From Lepiota brunneoincarnata (taxonomy: Eukaryota > Basidiomycota > Agaricomycetes > Agaricales > Agaricaceae), in assembly GCA_023014365.1 (NCBI GenBank), contig JAEBUN010000007.1, positions 558,001 to 622,000 on the forward strand: a stretch of 64,000 nucleotides of DNA, given 5' to 3'. The position numbers and the translations under genes were made by a program. This document shows, piece after piece, positions 31,201-42,847 of this stretch (its first letter is position 1; each line of letters begins with the position of its first letter). Under the pieces are notes generated by a model. That model was not told the DNA's origin. It worked only from the letters and a program-made list of their open reading frames with translations, and did no database searches.

Positions 31201-34200
31201 ATAGGGACCGTCAGGAACCTAGGAGATTGAGGGGAGTGTGTCGTGTATGGTCACAGAATGTATTTCGTAGTTACATTCTTGTGGACAGTCTACTGGAACA
31301 ATTCAAAGATGATGTTGACATGTTCTTGCTGCAGGAGCCGCCTTGGCGCTCCATCCGTCGTGTTCCGTCCTCCTCTGACCCTGACTGGGGATGAGGTTGT
31401 CGGGGCACCCAAGCATCCGGAGTGGCTGTGTTTGTTCCGCCCTCCTTCTTCCCCGGATCAGCCTCCTCGGGTTATGGCATATGTGCATAACCGGATGATG
31501 CGGCTCCGCCCCTCGCTTTGACGTGATGTCATCAATTACCGTGACGTCATGGCCGTCTCCATGTTCTTGCATGGGGAGGCCGTGTACTTTCTCAACGTCT
31601 ACTCAGACGACAGGCAGTCGGGCATTCGCTACCTTGCGGATGTGGTTGACTCTCTCCTGCAGTGCGCCCTTATGTTGGGGGACTTTAACTGCCGCTCGCC
31701 GCAGTGGGACCCATGGGCTCCCCACAATCCTGCTGCTGCCGCCTCCCTGCTGGAAACGGCAGATTCGTTGGGCCTGGATCTCTCGCTCCCTGAGAACCTG
31801 GGCCCCACGCATTTCCCCTTTGAGGAGGGGCTCGCTTCTACCGTGATCAACCTCGTGTTTGCGAGGGCGGCTGCGGGCCATCTGCCGCTTCCCACGCAGT
31901 GTCCCGATCTGCGGGGTCAGTCTGACCATTGCCCCCTTCGGATCACTATCCCCCTGGAAGCCTTCGTGGAGGCTGTGCCCAAGCATTCGCTCAAGCGGGG
32001 CTCGGATGAGGAGGCCAAGTTCCTAGCTGAGGTCTCGACGGGGCTCATGAGCCTGGACTATCCAGACCTGGGCTCATCTGACAGGATCGACGAGGTGGCC
32101 CTGGCCATCTCTGCGGTCTTCTCCAGGGCGTGGCTTGCCCACTCCAAGGAGGTCTGCGTTGTCTCACGGTCGAAGCCATGGTGGGACGACGAGTGCTCGC
32201 GCACTTACGCGGTGTATTCTCGGTCTCGGGACCGGGAGGACGCTCGCACGTTTAAGCAGACCTGGAAGGCCGCCAAGCGCAAGTTCTTCGATGAGCGCAT
32301 CAAGGAGATTGCTTCTACCAACAAGCGCCCCTGGGACCTGATGGATTGGGTCAGGGCACGCAAGTTGCCTCCCTGCAAGGCGATCCGCTACCGCGATCGC
32401 CCCTGCAATACTCTCGAGGAGCTCTGGGAGGGGCTCCACAGGTCCTACAACGCTGCCAACGACCGCCCGGTCGATGTCGGGGTTCTTGATCAGATCGATC
32501 CGCTCCCACCGCGGGAGTGGCCGGTCTTCTCTGACTTGGAGATGCACGAGGCTCTGCGCGCGTGCTCCTCTCTGTCAGCGCCCGGTCCGGACCACCTCAT
32601 GTGGACGCACCTCAAGTCCGTTCTGGCGGGCCCGACGGTTACCCGTTTGGTCTGTCGGATTGCCGATGCCTGCATGGAGTGCGGGCATTGGCCTCGTCAC
32701 TTCAAGGAGAGCATGTCGGTTATCATACCGAAACCTGGCAAGCCCTCCTACGCTACTCCGAAGGCGTTCAGACCGATCGTCCTTCTCAATACTCTCGGTA
32801 AGCTTATCGAGAAAATGATCTTGCGCCACTTGCAGTTTGAGGCTGTCAAGTTTGGCGTGTTCCACCCAAACCAGTTCGGCGGTGTGATCCAACGGTCCAC
32901 CGAAGATGCTGGTGCCTACCTCATGCACCTTGTCCGTGCCGGGTGGGCCCGCGGGTTGAAGACGAGTGTTCTCGCCTTTGACATCGCACAGTTCTTCCCA
33001 TCCCTGAACCATGGGATGCTTCTCGCGGTTCTGGCTCGACAGGGGTTCTCCCCTTGCGTGGGCTGGTTCTTTGCTTCTTATCTCACGGGGAGGTTTACCA
33101 GCTACGCCTGGAACTCCTTCCTGTCTGAACCATTCCGGGCGGAGGTGGGGGTGGGCCAGGGGTCTGCCCTCTCGCCCGTCCTGTCCGGCCTCTACTTGGC
33201 CCCGGCCATGTACATTATCGAGCGGAGGCTCCCGCAGCCGGGCCTTTCGCTCCTGTTTTACGTCCATGATGGTACCATTGTGGTGCAGGCCTGGGATCTA
33301 GACGCTAACTGCGTCCTGCTCCGCAGATCTTACAAGGTTGTCCATGACACCTTTACCCGGTTCGCGCTTGTCGTGGAACACGATAAGTCCGAGCTTTTCC
33401 ATTTCTCACGGGATCGTTCCGGTGAGAATCCCCCGGTGGACTTGGGGTTTCCCCCGTTTACCGGCGCTACTCCCCTGCGACCCAAGACCTATTGGAGGTA
33501 CTTGGGTTTCTATTTCGATCGTGCCCTTACATTTAAGGAGCATGTTCGCTTCTATTCTACTAAAGCTATTTCCACGGCCAAGGCCATGGGAATGCTTGGT
33601 AATTCTGTCCGGGGACTTCTGCCAGACCAGAAGTGCCTTCTATATCAGTCGTGCGTGGTTCCTATAGCCACGTACGGCTTTCGCTTGTGGTATTACCGGG
33701 GCGCCAGGTGTAGGGGCGCTCTGGACCACCTTCGCCGGATGCAGTGTCGGGCTGCACTCTGGATTACCGGCGCCTTTAGGACGTCACCCGATGGGGGGGT
33801 TGGGGCCATTGCGGGCCTGATCCCCGTTCATCTCCATCTCCGGAAGCTTTGAGACCACGCCGAGTTGCGGTACGCCACGCTTGCTCCGGGCCACCCCGTT
33901 TGTGCCCTCCTTGGCTGGGGCTACAGCGGTGATCTCTGGTCTCACGTCCGGTCCATAGCCAGGCTCCCCCCCCCACAAGCTGATCAAGGTGAAGGGGCCT
34001 GTTGTCGACACTAACCAGCGTCTTGCTGCCCTCACTGGGCCCTTCGACGTGGTGGCGCCGGAGGCCTGGCCGGGACGTCGTCTCTTGGATGTGTACCCTG
34101 AGCGGGTCCGCTTCCATTCCTACGACCGTGGGGCGGAGGACGCCCTTACGGCCCACGTCTCGGCTCTCGACCGGGTTCTGGCCTGGGCGCAGGCTGATCC

Positions 34201-35084
34201 GGGGGTCCTGGTGGCGGCGACGGACGCAAGTCTGCCGCCCTGCCGGGTCCACCAGGCGGTTTCAGCCGCCCAGGTTTTCTAGGGGCTGAACTGCATTCAT
34301 GCGGTCCAGCTTCCGGGGGGGAAGGTTACGGCTCCTGAGGCCGAGCTTTTCACCATTCGGCTGGCGGTGTCCAAGGCAGTCTCTGTCGAGGGCACCGCAA
34401 GTCTCGTCTTGTTCACTGACTCGATGGCCTCGGCCAGGTGGGCAGTGGACCTGTCGGTGCACTCCGCCCAGGGTCATTCCTTGGCGGTCTGCCGCCTTCT
34501 CGCTGAGTGGTTCGCTGGGGGTCCGGCCCGCTCAGGTCCATTTCTGGGAGGTCCCCTCGCGTGCGAGGTGGCCTTTCCACACTCAGGTGCACGACTTCGC
34601 TCGGTCGTTGCCTCCCATTGGGGTAGGGGCTCGTCCCCGGGCCTTGCTTGACTACCTCCGGAAGGAGGAAGTACGATCGTGTCAGGACCGCTGGATAGAC
34701 TTGTTCCAGGATCCTGACCATCACGGGCATGGTTTCCTCCAGCTCGCCGGGGACGATGCCCGTCCCCTTCGGCCCATGTATCTCCACGGTGGTGCCTGGA
34801 TCCCGCACGCTCACTCGGTGTCCGTAATGGCCCGAATGACACGTGCTATTCTTAACCACGCGCCGATAGGGGGCTATCGGAGGCGCTTCTTCCCACAGGA
34901 AGATTATTCCTGTCACTGCGGGTTTCGGGAGGAGACTTGTGAGCACGTGTTTCAGAGCTGCCCCAGGCACTCCATGGCGGGGGTCCCAGCTACAGTCGAG
35001 GCCCTCATTGCTTTCCTCGAGGCGTCCCCAACCGCATTCACGTTCGCTGAGAGGGCCGGGCCCCCCCCGGGGGGTATCGGCTAG
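31197..35084 (+). pseudogene. LINE-1 ORF2, copy K (frameshifts, stops, dead RT)
   Basis: Nearly full-length ORF2, heavily damaged. There is a small insertion at DPDWG/GDEVV near 31385, CGA to TGA in RPSLRRD near 31520, and CGT/CGA to TGA after LRKL near 33850. An extra base sits in the CCCCCCCCAC run near 33970, and further breaks occur at about 34280 and 34530. The catalytic YVDD of the RT is YVHD, so this copy was inactive even before the frameshifts or has lost constraint since. Confidence 0.9.
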
Positions 35085-35449
35085 TAGCTCTGCCTGGCGC
35101 CCGGTGGGGTCTGGGCCGGGGCGTTGGTTATTCCCCCGCTGTCCTTGGATGGCGTGTAGGGATTTACGCAGGAATTGACCCCTAACCCCCGATAAGGGGG
35201 GGGACCTCGCTCCGGTTTGGTTCCCGCTCCGCGCGCTGGGCGCAGCCATCTTCCTGCCTCCGTTCGTTCGGGGCGGCTTCGTCCTGGGCATGGGGAAACG
35301 CATGCCCGCATCCGCGGTCACGCGTTGTATGTACAGATACCCCATAGTGTACGGCTCGGTCGTTTGTACTGTAGTACGTTGCTGCGCACGGCCTCCCTAC
35401 GCAGCCCGTGTAATAAATTGGAGATTTAAAAAAAAAAAAAAAAAAAAAA

Positions 35450-35669
35450 GACAGAAACTGCCTTGGACACCGCCAGCCGGATGGCGAAAAGCTCGGCCTC
35501 AGGAGCCGTAACTTTCCCCCCCGGAAGCCGGACCGCGTGAATGCAGTCCAGCCCCTGGAAAACCTGGGCGGCCGAAACCGCCTGGTGGACCCGGCGGGGC
35601 AGCAGACTCGCGTCCGTCACCGCCACCAGAACCCCCGGATCAGCCTGCGACCGGGCCAAGACCCGGTCA
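35450..35669 (-). pseudogene. LINE-1 RNase H scrap
   Basis: 220 bp minus-strand ORF2 fragment (RVLARSQADPGVLVAVTDAS to LAVSKAVSV), close to 10395-10615 of copy I. Its 5' side is fused to LINE-2 and its 3' side is cut by the tail of copy K. Probably the remnant of a truncated LINE-1 into which K inserted. Confidence 0.82.
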
Positions 35670-38181
35670 TCCCCTTCTGGATCAACAGTGTAAAGCCTGA
35701 ATTTGATCTGCTCCGAGAAGCGGTCCAACAGACAGAGACCTAGCCTATTCTCATCCGCAAACGGGGAGAATTGCTCAGTAAGCTGCGGAAGTACTGTCTG
35801 TACCTCCATGAGAGCACTCTTCACCTTGGGCCAAAGCGTGGGGGTGAGAGTCAATATAGCTTGAGGGTGCTCCGGAGAGCTCCCCCTAAACTCATGGCCC
35901 AACAAGGGCCAAAGCGGATGATTAGCCGCAAGAGTGGCAACCTGGAATATCGTTCAGGAGGCCAACTTCTTAAGATGCAGCTGGAAGGGCAGAAGGCCCA
36001 CCAGGGCCTCTGCCCCCCCGGTTGGGGATGTGCGGAACGCACCGATGATCCAATTGGCGGCACGCCGCTGTATGGAGTTGAACATCTTGAGGATCCCCTT
36101 GTTACGGAAACCCTCGTGATACCACATACGAAACCCATACATGGCAATAGGAACCACGCAGGATCGGTATAGGAAGTGCTTCTGGTCAGGAAGCAACCCC
36201 CGGGTTGAATTACCAAGCATCCTTATCGCGCCAACCGTGGAAAAGGCCTTAGTAGAATAATAGTGGATATGCTCACGAAAAGTGAGAGCACAGTTGAAAT
36301 AGAAGCCCAAGTACCGCCAAAACAGCTTGGGTTTCAAGGGGGTGTCCCCCGTATATGGATGGAAGCCCAGGTCAATGGGTGGGTTGTCGTCCCTCGGGTT
36401 ACGAGAGAAATGAAAGACCTCAGACTTGGTATGCTCAAGCATGAGGCCGAAAGAGTCAAAGAGCCCATGCACGCAGCGATAAGCCGCCTGCAAGGCAATA
36501 ACATTGTCCTCCCATCTCCTGGTCTGGACTATAAGGGTCCCGTCGTCGACATATGAGAGCATGTCAACACCGAGGCTGGGGGTCTGCTGGTAATACAAGT
36601 ACACCAGGGGGGCGAGATACAGGGTGGATAAGACAGGGGACAGAGCAGATCCCTGCCCCACGCCTACATCCGCCTGCCTAGGGTCGGACCAAAAGGAGTT
36701 CCACAAATACGTGGTAGACCTCCCAACCAGGTAGGAGCCAAAGAATCGCACCAGCTCAGGTGCAAAACCCGACCATGACAGCACTGCCAGAATCATATCA
36801 TGATTCAGCAAAGGGAAGAACTGAGTGATGTCAAAGGCTACAACACTAGTCCGCAGTCCCCGTGCCCACCCTGCCTGAACAAGATGGGTGAGGATCAACC
36901 CGGCGTCCTCAGTGGACTTCTGGCGAATACCGCCAACCTGGTTGGGATGAAACACCCCCCATCTGACACAGTCAAACTGGAGGCGGTTGGAGATCATCTT
37001 CTCCACGAGTTTGCCCAATGTGTTAAGCAACACAATCGGCTGGAAGGCCTTGGGGGTAGAGTACGAGGGCTTCCCCAGCTTAGGTATGACCACCGAGTTA
37101 GACTCCTTGAAATAATCAGGCCAATATCCTGCCACCAGGCAGGCATTGGCAAGACCGACGAACACGCAGCAGGATGCACGATCTGCCACAATGTCCTTCA
37201 GGTATGACCACATAACATGGTCAGGCCCGGGAGCAGACTTCTTTGCACAAGAACGCAGCGCGTCCTTGAGCTCCAAAGTGGAGAACGGGTACCACGCCCT
37301 CTCTGCCTGCGCAGGGAGAGTGTCCAACACTGAGGGATCTACCGTGCAGCCAGAGGCTGCATTGTAGGTTCCGTGTAGGGCATCCCAGAGGGATCCCATA
37401 TTGTGGCACGGCACGCCATCGTGCTGTATTGCGTCACAAGCAGGTAACCTGCGCTGTTTGACCCAGGCCATTAAATCCCAGGGGCACTTGTTAGCGGAGG
37501 CAATCTCTTCAATCTTCTCATCAAAGAATTTGCGCTTGACGGCCTTGGCGGCACGCCGGAACTCATACCACGCTTCCCCCGAGGGGGACGCCGGATACGC
37601 CCTAATGGCAGCGGTGCAGTCATCATTCCACCAGGGATTAGACCGCCCCACAATGAACACCTCCTCGGAGAAGGCGTCCCAAGCCTGGGAGATGATCCGA
37701 GCCACGGCCGAGGCCACAGACTCCACCTCCGCAGGGGTGTCCAAGGGCAGCCGCAAAGTGGCGAGCCCCTCACATATCTGTGCCACGAACTTCGACTCCT
37801 CGTTGCTATCAGGCTTCAGAACACGCCGGATCACTCCAGTCATAAAACGAGTGACCGGAAGAACCAGAGTAAGAGGAGCGTGGTCCAAAGGACCGCGCAT
37901 CTCCAGATCGATCAGGGGCCTGAGATCGGGATCTCGAGCCATTGGGAGGAAAACGAGATCGATCACCGATGGTGATAGATTCGTATCGTGTGGGAAGTGA
38001 GTCGGGCCCGGAACCACCGGTAGCACCAAGTCAAGCCCCAGATCCATCCCAACCTCCAAAAGAGACTGGGCGATCCCCAGATGTGAGACCCGATTAGGAT
38101 CCCACCACTCCGAGTGACAATTGAAGTCGCCCGCCATGTAGGTCATGGCAGGCAGAGAATCCACCAGCCCCCGAAGGGCCC
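35670..38181 (-). pseudogene. LINE-2 ORF2, endonuclease to RT thumb, copy 2
   Basis: Minus-strand LINE-2 ORF2 from ALRGLVDSLPAMTYMAGDFN (endonuclease, GDFN) through SVIDLVFLPMA and the linker to the RT (FDITQFFPLLNHD, GVGQGSALSPVLSTLYLAPL, SYVDDGTLIVQ) and on to EQIKFRLYTVDPEGD. Open from about 35954 to 38181; a stop follows LKKLAS. The best view of the LINE-2 protein here. Confidence 0.88.
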
Positions 38182-38951
38182 CCGGGGGTTTCTTTCTGAC
38201 CAGAAGCGCCTCCTCTACCGGTCCTGCATAGTTCCTATTGCCACGTATGGATTTTGTATGTGGTATCACGAGGGTTTCCGTAACAAGGGGATCTTCAAGA
38301 TGTTCAACTCCATGCAGCGGCGTGCCGCCAATTGGATCATCGGTGCGTTTCGCACATCCCCAACCGGGGGGGCAGAGGCCCTGGTGGGCCTTCTGCCCTT
38401 CCAGCTGCATCTTAAGAAGTTGGCCTCCTGAACGATATTCCAGGTTGCCACTCTTGCGGCTAATCATCCGCTTTGGCCCTTGTTGGGCCATGAGTTTAGG
38501 GGGAGCTCTCCGGAGCACCCTCGAGCTATATTGACTCTCACCCCCACGCTTCAGCCCAAGGTGAAGAGTGCTCTCATGGAGGTACAAACAGTACTTCCGC
38601 AGCTTACTGAGCCGTTCTCCCTGTTTGCGGATGAGAATAGGCCAGGTCTTCATCTGTTGGACCGCTTCTTGGAGCAGATCAAATTCAGGCTTTACACCAT
38701 TGATCCGGAAGAGGATTCAAAGCAACGGCATCTCAACGGACTGCATGCCTCCATCAGGAGAGTGCAGTCCGACCCATCGTCTGTTTGTATAGCAGCTGGT
38801 GCCCACCGGCTGCCGTGCGGGAGACTGCAGGCTATCTCGGCAGCTTGTGTGTTTGCAGGCCAGACAGGCCGTAGGGAGGGTTCTGCTCGCCGATGCGGAG
38901 CTCCACTCCATTCAGTTGGGAGTAAGCATGGTCCTAGACCGTGTGGAAACC
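38182..38951 (+). pseudogene. LINE-2 ORF2, RT thumb to RNase H start, copy 3
   Basis: KRLLYRSCIVPIATYG, WIIGAFRTSPTGG, FQLHLKKLAS then TGA, which copy 2 shares, so the stop was inherited from a common source. Continues FRLYTIDPEED and ADAELHSIQLGVSMVLDRVET (the RNase H glutamate region), where LINE-1 M is inserted. Confidence 0.83.
38937..38951 (+). repeat. Target site duplication of copy M (partner 42735-42749)
   Basis: GACCGTGTGGAAACC at both ends of LINE-1 copy M, 15 of 15 identical. Confidence 0.95.
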
Positions 38952-41900
38952 ATGTCGGGGGACTTTAACTGCCGCTCGCCGCAGTGGGATCCGTGGGCTC
39001 CCCACAATCCCGCTGCTGCCGCCTCCCTGCTGGAAACGGCGGACTCGTTGGGCCTGGACCTCTCGCTCCCTGAGAACCCGGGCCCCACGCACTTCCCCTT
39101 TGAGGAGGGTCTTGCTTCTACCGTGATCGACCTCGTGTTTGCGAGGGCGACTGCGGGCCATCTGCCGCTTCCCACGCGGTGTCCCGATCTGCGGGGTCAA
39201 TCTGACCACTGCCCCCTTCGGATCACTATCCCTCTGGAGGCCTTCAAGGAGGCTGTACCCAGACGTTCGCTGAAGCGGGACTCGGACGAGGAGGCCGAGT
39301 TCCTAGCTGAGGTCTCGACGGGGCTTATGGGCCTGGATTTTCCAGACCTGAGCTCATCTGGCCGGATCGACGAGGTGGCCCTGGCTATCTCTGCGGTCTT
39401 CTCCGAGGCGTGGCTTTCCCACTCCAAGGAGATCTGCGTCGTCTCACGGTCTAAGCCGTGGTGGGACGACAAGTGCTCGCGCACTTACGCGGTGTATTCT
39501 CGGTCTCGGGACCGGGAAGACGCTCGCACGTTTAAGCGGACATGGAAGGCCGCCAAGCGCAAGTTCTTCGATGAGCGTATCGAGGAGATTGCTTCTTCCA
39601 ACAAGCGCCCCTGGGACCTGATGGATTGGGTCAGGGCACGCAAGTTGCCTCCCTGCGAGGCGATCCGCTACTGCGATTGCCCCTGCAACACTCTCGAGGA
39701 GCTCTGGGAAGGGCTCCACGGCTCTTACAACGCCGCCAACGACCGCCCGGTCGATGTCGGGGTTCTGGATCAGATCGATCCGCTCCCACTGCGGGAGTGG
39801 CCGGTCTTCTCTGACTTGGAGATGCACGAGGCCCTACGCACGTGCTCCTCTTTGTCATTGCCCGGTCCGGACCACATCACGTGGACGCACCTCAAGTCCG
39901 TTCTGGCGGGCCCGACAGTCACCCATTTGGTCTGTCGGATCGCCGATGCCTGCATGGAATGCGGGCATTGGCCTCGTCACTTTAAGGAGAGCGTGTCGGT
40001 TATCATACCGAAGCCTGGCAAGCCCTCCTATGCTACTCCGAAGGCGTTCAGACCAATCGTCCTTCTCAATACTCTCGGTAAGCTTATCGAGAAAATGATC
40101 TCGTGCCGCTTGCAGTTTGAGGCTGTCAAGTTTGGCGTGTTCCATCCGAACCAGTTCGGCGGTGTGATCCAGCGGTCCACCGAAGATGCTGGTGCCTACC
40201 TCGTGCACCTTGTTCGTGCCGGGTGGGCCCGCGGGCTGAAGACGAGTGTTCTCGCCTTCGACATCGCACAGTTCTTCCCATCCCTGAACCATGGGATGCT
40301 TCTCGCGGTTCTGGCTCGGCAGGGGTTCTCCCCTTGTGTGGGCCGGTTCTTCGCTTCTTATCTCATGGGGAGGTTTACCAGCTACGCCTGGAACTCCTTC
40401 CTGTCTGAACCGTTCCGGGCGGAGGTGGGGGTGGGCCAGGGGTCTGCCCTCTCACCCGTCCTGTCCGGCCTCTACTTGGCCCCAGCCATGTATATTATCG
40501 AGCGGCGGCTCCCTCAGCCGGGCCTTTCGCTCCTGTCTTACGTCGACGATGGCACCATCGTGGCGCAGGCCTGGGACTTGGACGCTAACTGCGTCCTACT
40601 CTGCAGATCTTATGAGGTTGTCCATGACACCTTTACTCGGTTCGCACTGGTCGTGGAGCACGATAAGTCCAAGCTCTTCCATTTCTCGCGGGATCGTTCC
40701 GGTGAGAACCCCCCGGTGGACTTGGGGTTTCCCCCGTTCACTGGCGCTACCCCTCTTCGGCCCAAGACCTATTGGAGGTACTTGGGTTTCTATTTCGATC
40801 GTGCCCTTACGTTTAAGGAGCATGTTCGCTTCTATTCTACTAAGGCTATTTCCACGGTCAAGGCCATGGGAATGCTTGGTAATTCCGTCCGGGGGCTTCT
40901 GCCAGACCAGAAGCGCCTTCTATACCGGTCGTGCGTGGTTCCCATAGCCACGTACGGCTTTCGCTTGTGGTATTACTGGGGCGCCAGGTGCAAGGGCGCG
41001 CTGGACCACCTTCGCCGGATGCAGCGGCGGGCTGCACTCTGGATTACTGGCGCCTTCAGGACGTCACCCGATGGGGGGGTTGGGGCCATTGCGGGCCTGA
41101 TCCCCATTCATCTCCATCTCCGGAAGCTTCGTGACCGTGCCGAGTTGCGGTACGCCACGCTTGCTCCGGGTCATCCCGTCCGTGCCCTCCTTGGCTGGGG
41201 CTACAGCGGTGATCTCCGGTCTCATGTCCGGTCTATAGCCAGGCTCCCTCCCCGCGAGCTGATCAAGGTGAAGGGGCCTGTTGTCGACGCTAACCAGCGT
41301 CTTGCTGCCCTCGCTGGGCCCTTCGACGCGGTAGCGCCGGAGGCCTGGCTGGGGCGCCGTCTCTTGGATGTGTACCCCGAGCGGGTCCGTTTCCATTCTT
41401 ACGACCGGGGGGCGGAGGACGCCCTTGCGGCCCATGTCGCAGCTCTCGACCGGGTTTTGGCCCGGGCGCAGGCTGATCCGGGGGTTCTGGTGGCAGCGAC
41501 AGACGCGAGTCTGCCACCCCGCCGGGTCCACCAGGCGGTTTCGGCCGCCCAGGTGTTCCGGGGGCTGGACTGCATCCATGCGGTCCGGCTCCCGGGGGGG
41601 AAGGTCACGGCTCCCGAGGCCGAGCTTTTCGCCATCCGGCTGGCGGTGTCCAAGGCAGTTTCTGTCGAGGGCGCCGCTGGTCTCATCTTGTTCACCGACT
41701 CGTTGGCCTCGGCCAGGCGGGCGGTGGACCCATCGGTGCACTCCGCCCAGGGCCATTCCTTGGCGGTCTGTCGCCTTCTTGCCGAGTGGTTCGCCGGGGG
41801 TCCGGCCCGCTCGGTCCATTTCTGGGAGGTTCCCTCGCGTGCGAGGTGGCCTTTCCATACTCAGGTGCACGACTTCGCTCGGTCGTTGCCTCCCATTGGG

Positions 41901-42362
41901 GTAGGGGCTCGTCCCCGGGCCTCGCTTGACTACCTCCGCAAGGAGGAAGTACGGTCGTGTCAGGACCGCTGGATCGACTTGTTCCAGGATCCTGACCACC
42001 GCGGGCATGGTTTCCTCCAGCTCGCCAGGGACAACGACCGTCCCCTGCGGCCCACGTATCTCCACGGTGGTGCCTGGATCCCGCACGCTCACTCGGTGTC
42101 AGTGATGGCCCGGATGACGCGTGCTATTCTTAATCACGCGCCGATAGGGGGCTATCGGAGGCGCTTTTTCCCACAGGAGGATTATTCCTGTCGCTGCGGG
42201 TTTCGGGAGGAAACTCGTGAGCATGTGTTCCCGAGCTGCCCCAGGCACTCCATGGCGGGGGTCCCGGCTACGGTCGAGGCTCTCATTGCTTTCCTCGAGG
42301 CGTCCCCGACCGCGTTCGCGTTCGCTGAGAGGGCCGGGCCCCCCCCGGGGGGTATCGGCTAG
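38952..42362 (+). CDS. LINE-1 ORF2, C-terminal 1,136 aa, open (copy M)
   Basis: The longest undamaged ORF2 in the window: half the endonuclease (GDFN at the start, IDLVFARA, SDHCPLRITI), the entire RT (PKPGKPSYATP, FDIAQFFPSLN, GVGQGSALSP, YVDD), RNase H (TDAS, EAELFAI, LFTDS) and the terminal finger CRCGFREETREHVFPSC. Only the first ~158 residues are missing. The frame runs upstream into the LINE-2 host, but that is chance. Confidence 0.94.
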   Translation: MSGDFNCRSPQWDPWAPHNPAAAASLLETADSLGLDLSLPENPGPTHFPFEEGLASTVIDLVFARATAGHLPLPTRCPDLRGQSDHCPLRITIPLEAFKEAVPRRSLKRDSDEEAEFLAEVSTGLMGLDFPDLSSSGRIDEVALAISAVFSEAWLSHSKEICVVSRSKPWWDDKCSRTYAVYSRSRDREDARTFKRTWKAAKRKFFDERIEEIASSNKRPWDLMDWVRARKLPPCEAIRYCDCPCNTLEELWEGLHGSYNAANDRPVDVGVLDQIDPLPLREWPVFSDLEMHEALRTCSSLSLPGPDHITWTHLKSVLAGPTVTHLVCRIADACMECGHWPRHFKESVSVIIPKPGKPSYATPKAFRPIVLLNTLGKLIEKMISCRLQFEAVKFGVFHPNQFGGVIQRSTEDAGAYLVHLVRAGWARGLKTSVLAFDIAQFFPSLNHGMLLAVLARQGFSPCVGRFFASYLMGRFTSYAWNSFLSEPFRAEVGVGQGSALSPVLSGLYLAPAMYIIERRLPQPGLSLLSYVDDGTIVAQAWDLDANCVLLCRSYEVVHDTFTRFALVVEHDKSKLFHFSRDRSGENPPVDLGFPPFTGATPLRPKTYWRYLGFYFDRALTFKEHVRFYSTKAISTVKAMGMLGNSVRGLLPDQKRLLYRSCVVPIATYGFRLWYYWGARCKGALDHLRRMQRRAALWITGAFRTSPDGGVGAIAGLIPIHLHLRKLRDRAELRYATLAPGHPVRALLGWGYSGDLRSHVRSIARLPPRELIKVKGPVVDANQRLAALAGPFDAVAPEAWLGRRLLDVYPERVRFHSYDRGAEDALAAHVAALDRVLARAQADPGVLVAATDASLPPRRVHQAVSAAQVFRGLDCIHAVRLPGGKVTAPEAELFAIRLAVSKAVSVEGAAGLILFTDSLASARRAVDPSVHSAQGHSLAVCRLLAEWFAGGPARSVHFWEVPSRARWPFHTQVHDFARSLPPIGVGARPRASLDYLRKEEVRSCQDRWIDLFQDPDHRGHGFLQLARDNDRPLRPTYLHGGAWIPHAHSVSVMARMTRAILNHAPIGGYRRRFFPQEDYSCRCGFREETREHVFPSCPRHSMAGVPATVEALIAFLEASPTAFAFAERAGPPPGGIG

Positions 42363-42702
42363 TAGCTCTGCCTGGCGCCCGGTTGGATCCGGGCCGGGGC
42401 GGTGGTTATTCCCCCGCTGCCTTCGGGCGGCGTGTAGGGATTTACAGCGGGAACTGACCCCTAACCCCCAATAAGGGGGGGGACCTCGTCTTGGCTTCGC
42501 TCCCACGCCGCGCGCTGGGTGGCAGCCGTCTTCCCGCCTCCGTTCGTTTGGGGCGGCTTCGTCCTGGGCATGGGGATACGCATGCCCGCGTCTGCGGTCA
42601 CGCGTTGTATGTACAGATACCCTGTAGTGTACGGCTCGGTCGTTTGTACCGTAGTTAGTAGCTGCACGCGGCCTCCCTACGCGGCCCGCGTTATAAATTG
42701 GA

Positions 42703-42709
<7 letters not shown>
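42363..42709 (+). other. LINE-1 3' UTR of copy M
   Basis: Hairpin module GTGTAGGGATTTACAGCGGGAACTGACC then CCCCCAATAAGGGGG (the loop differs from GATA but the stem is kept). Tail TATAAATTGGAGATTT. Confidence 0.8.
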
Positions 42710-42736
<27 letters not shown>

Positions 42737-42743
42737 CCGTGTG

Positions 42744-42757
42744 GAAACCGACCACAT
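42744..42757 (+). repeat. Target site duplication of SINE copy 2 (partner 43842-43855)
   Basis: GAAACCGACCACAT on the left and GAAACCAACCACAT on the right, 13 of 14; the mismatch is a CpG transition. Confidence 0.9.
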
Positions 42758-42769
42758 TGGGGGCCCCTC

Positions 42770-42847
42770 TAGCCCAGTGGTTTCGATCACTAAAGATGGG
42801 GAGAGGTGGCTGCGCATGGCTGCCGGAAAGGTTGGGGGTTCGATTCC
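42770..42847 (+). promoter_or_regulatory. Pol III-type internal promoter (A and B boxes) in SINE head
   Basis: TAGCCCAGTGG and GGTTCGATTCC, 56 bp apart, with an extended arm between them as in serine and leucine tRNAs. Conserved in the minus-strand copy at 26674-26751. Confidence 0.8.

Larger units (their letters stand above)
29768..35449 (+). mobile_element. LINE-1 copy K, 5'-truncated in ORF1
   Basis: Plus strand from ORF1 (ASVAPMEVDGAPQ, about residue 255) through ORF2 and the 3' UTR to a tail at 35428-35449. Left neighbour is copy J in the opposite orientation; right neighbour is a LINE-1 RNase H scrap. No duplication seen. Confidence 0.9.
38952..42734 (+). mobile_element. LINE-1 copy M, 5'-truncated, young
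   Basis: Starts inside the endonuclease (MSGDFNCRSPQWD) and ends in poly(A) at 42710-42734. 3,783 bp with a perfect 15 bp duplication. It landed within the left target duplication of the older SINE, so it is younger than the SINE. Confidence 0.95.

Noticed and set aside
35670..38951. Twin-priming origin for the LINE-2 inverted pair
   Set aside because: The arms overlap by about 500 bp; twin priming gives adjacent, nearly non-overlapping halves. Two separate copies are more likely.
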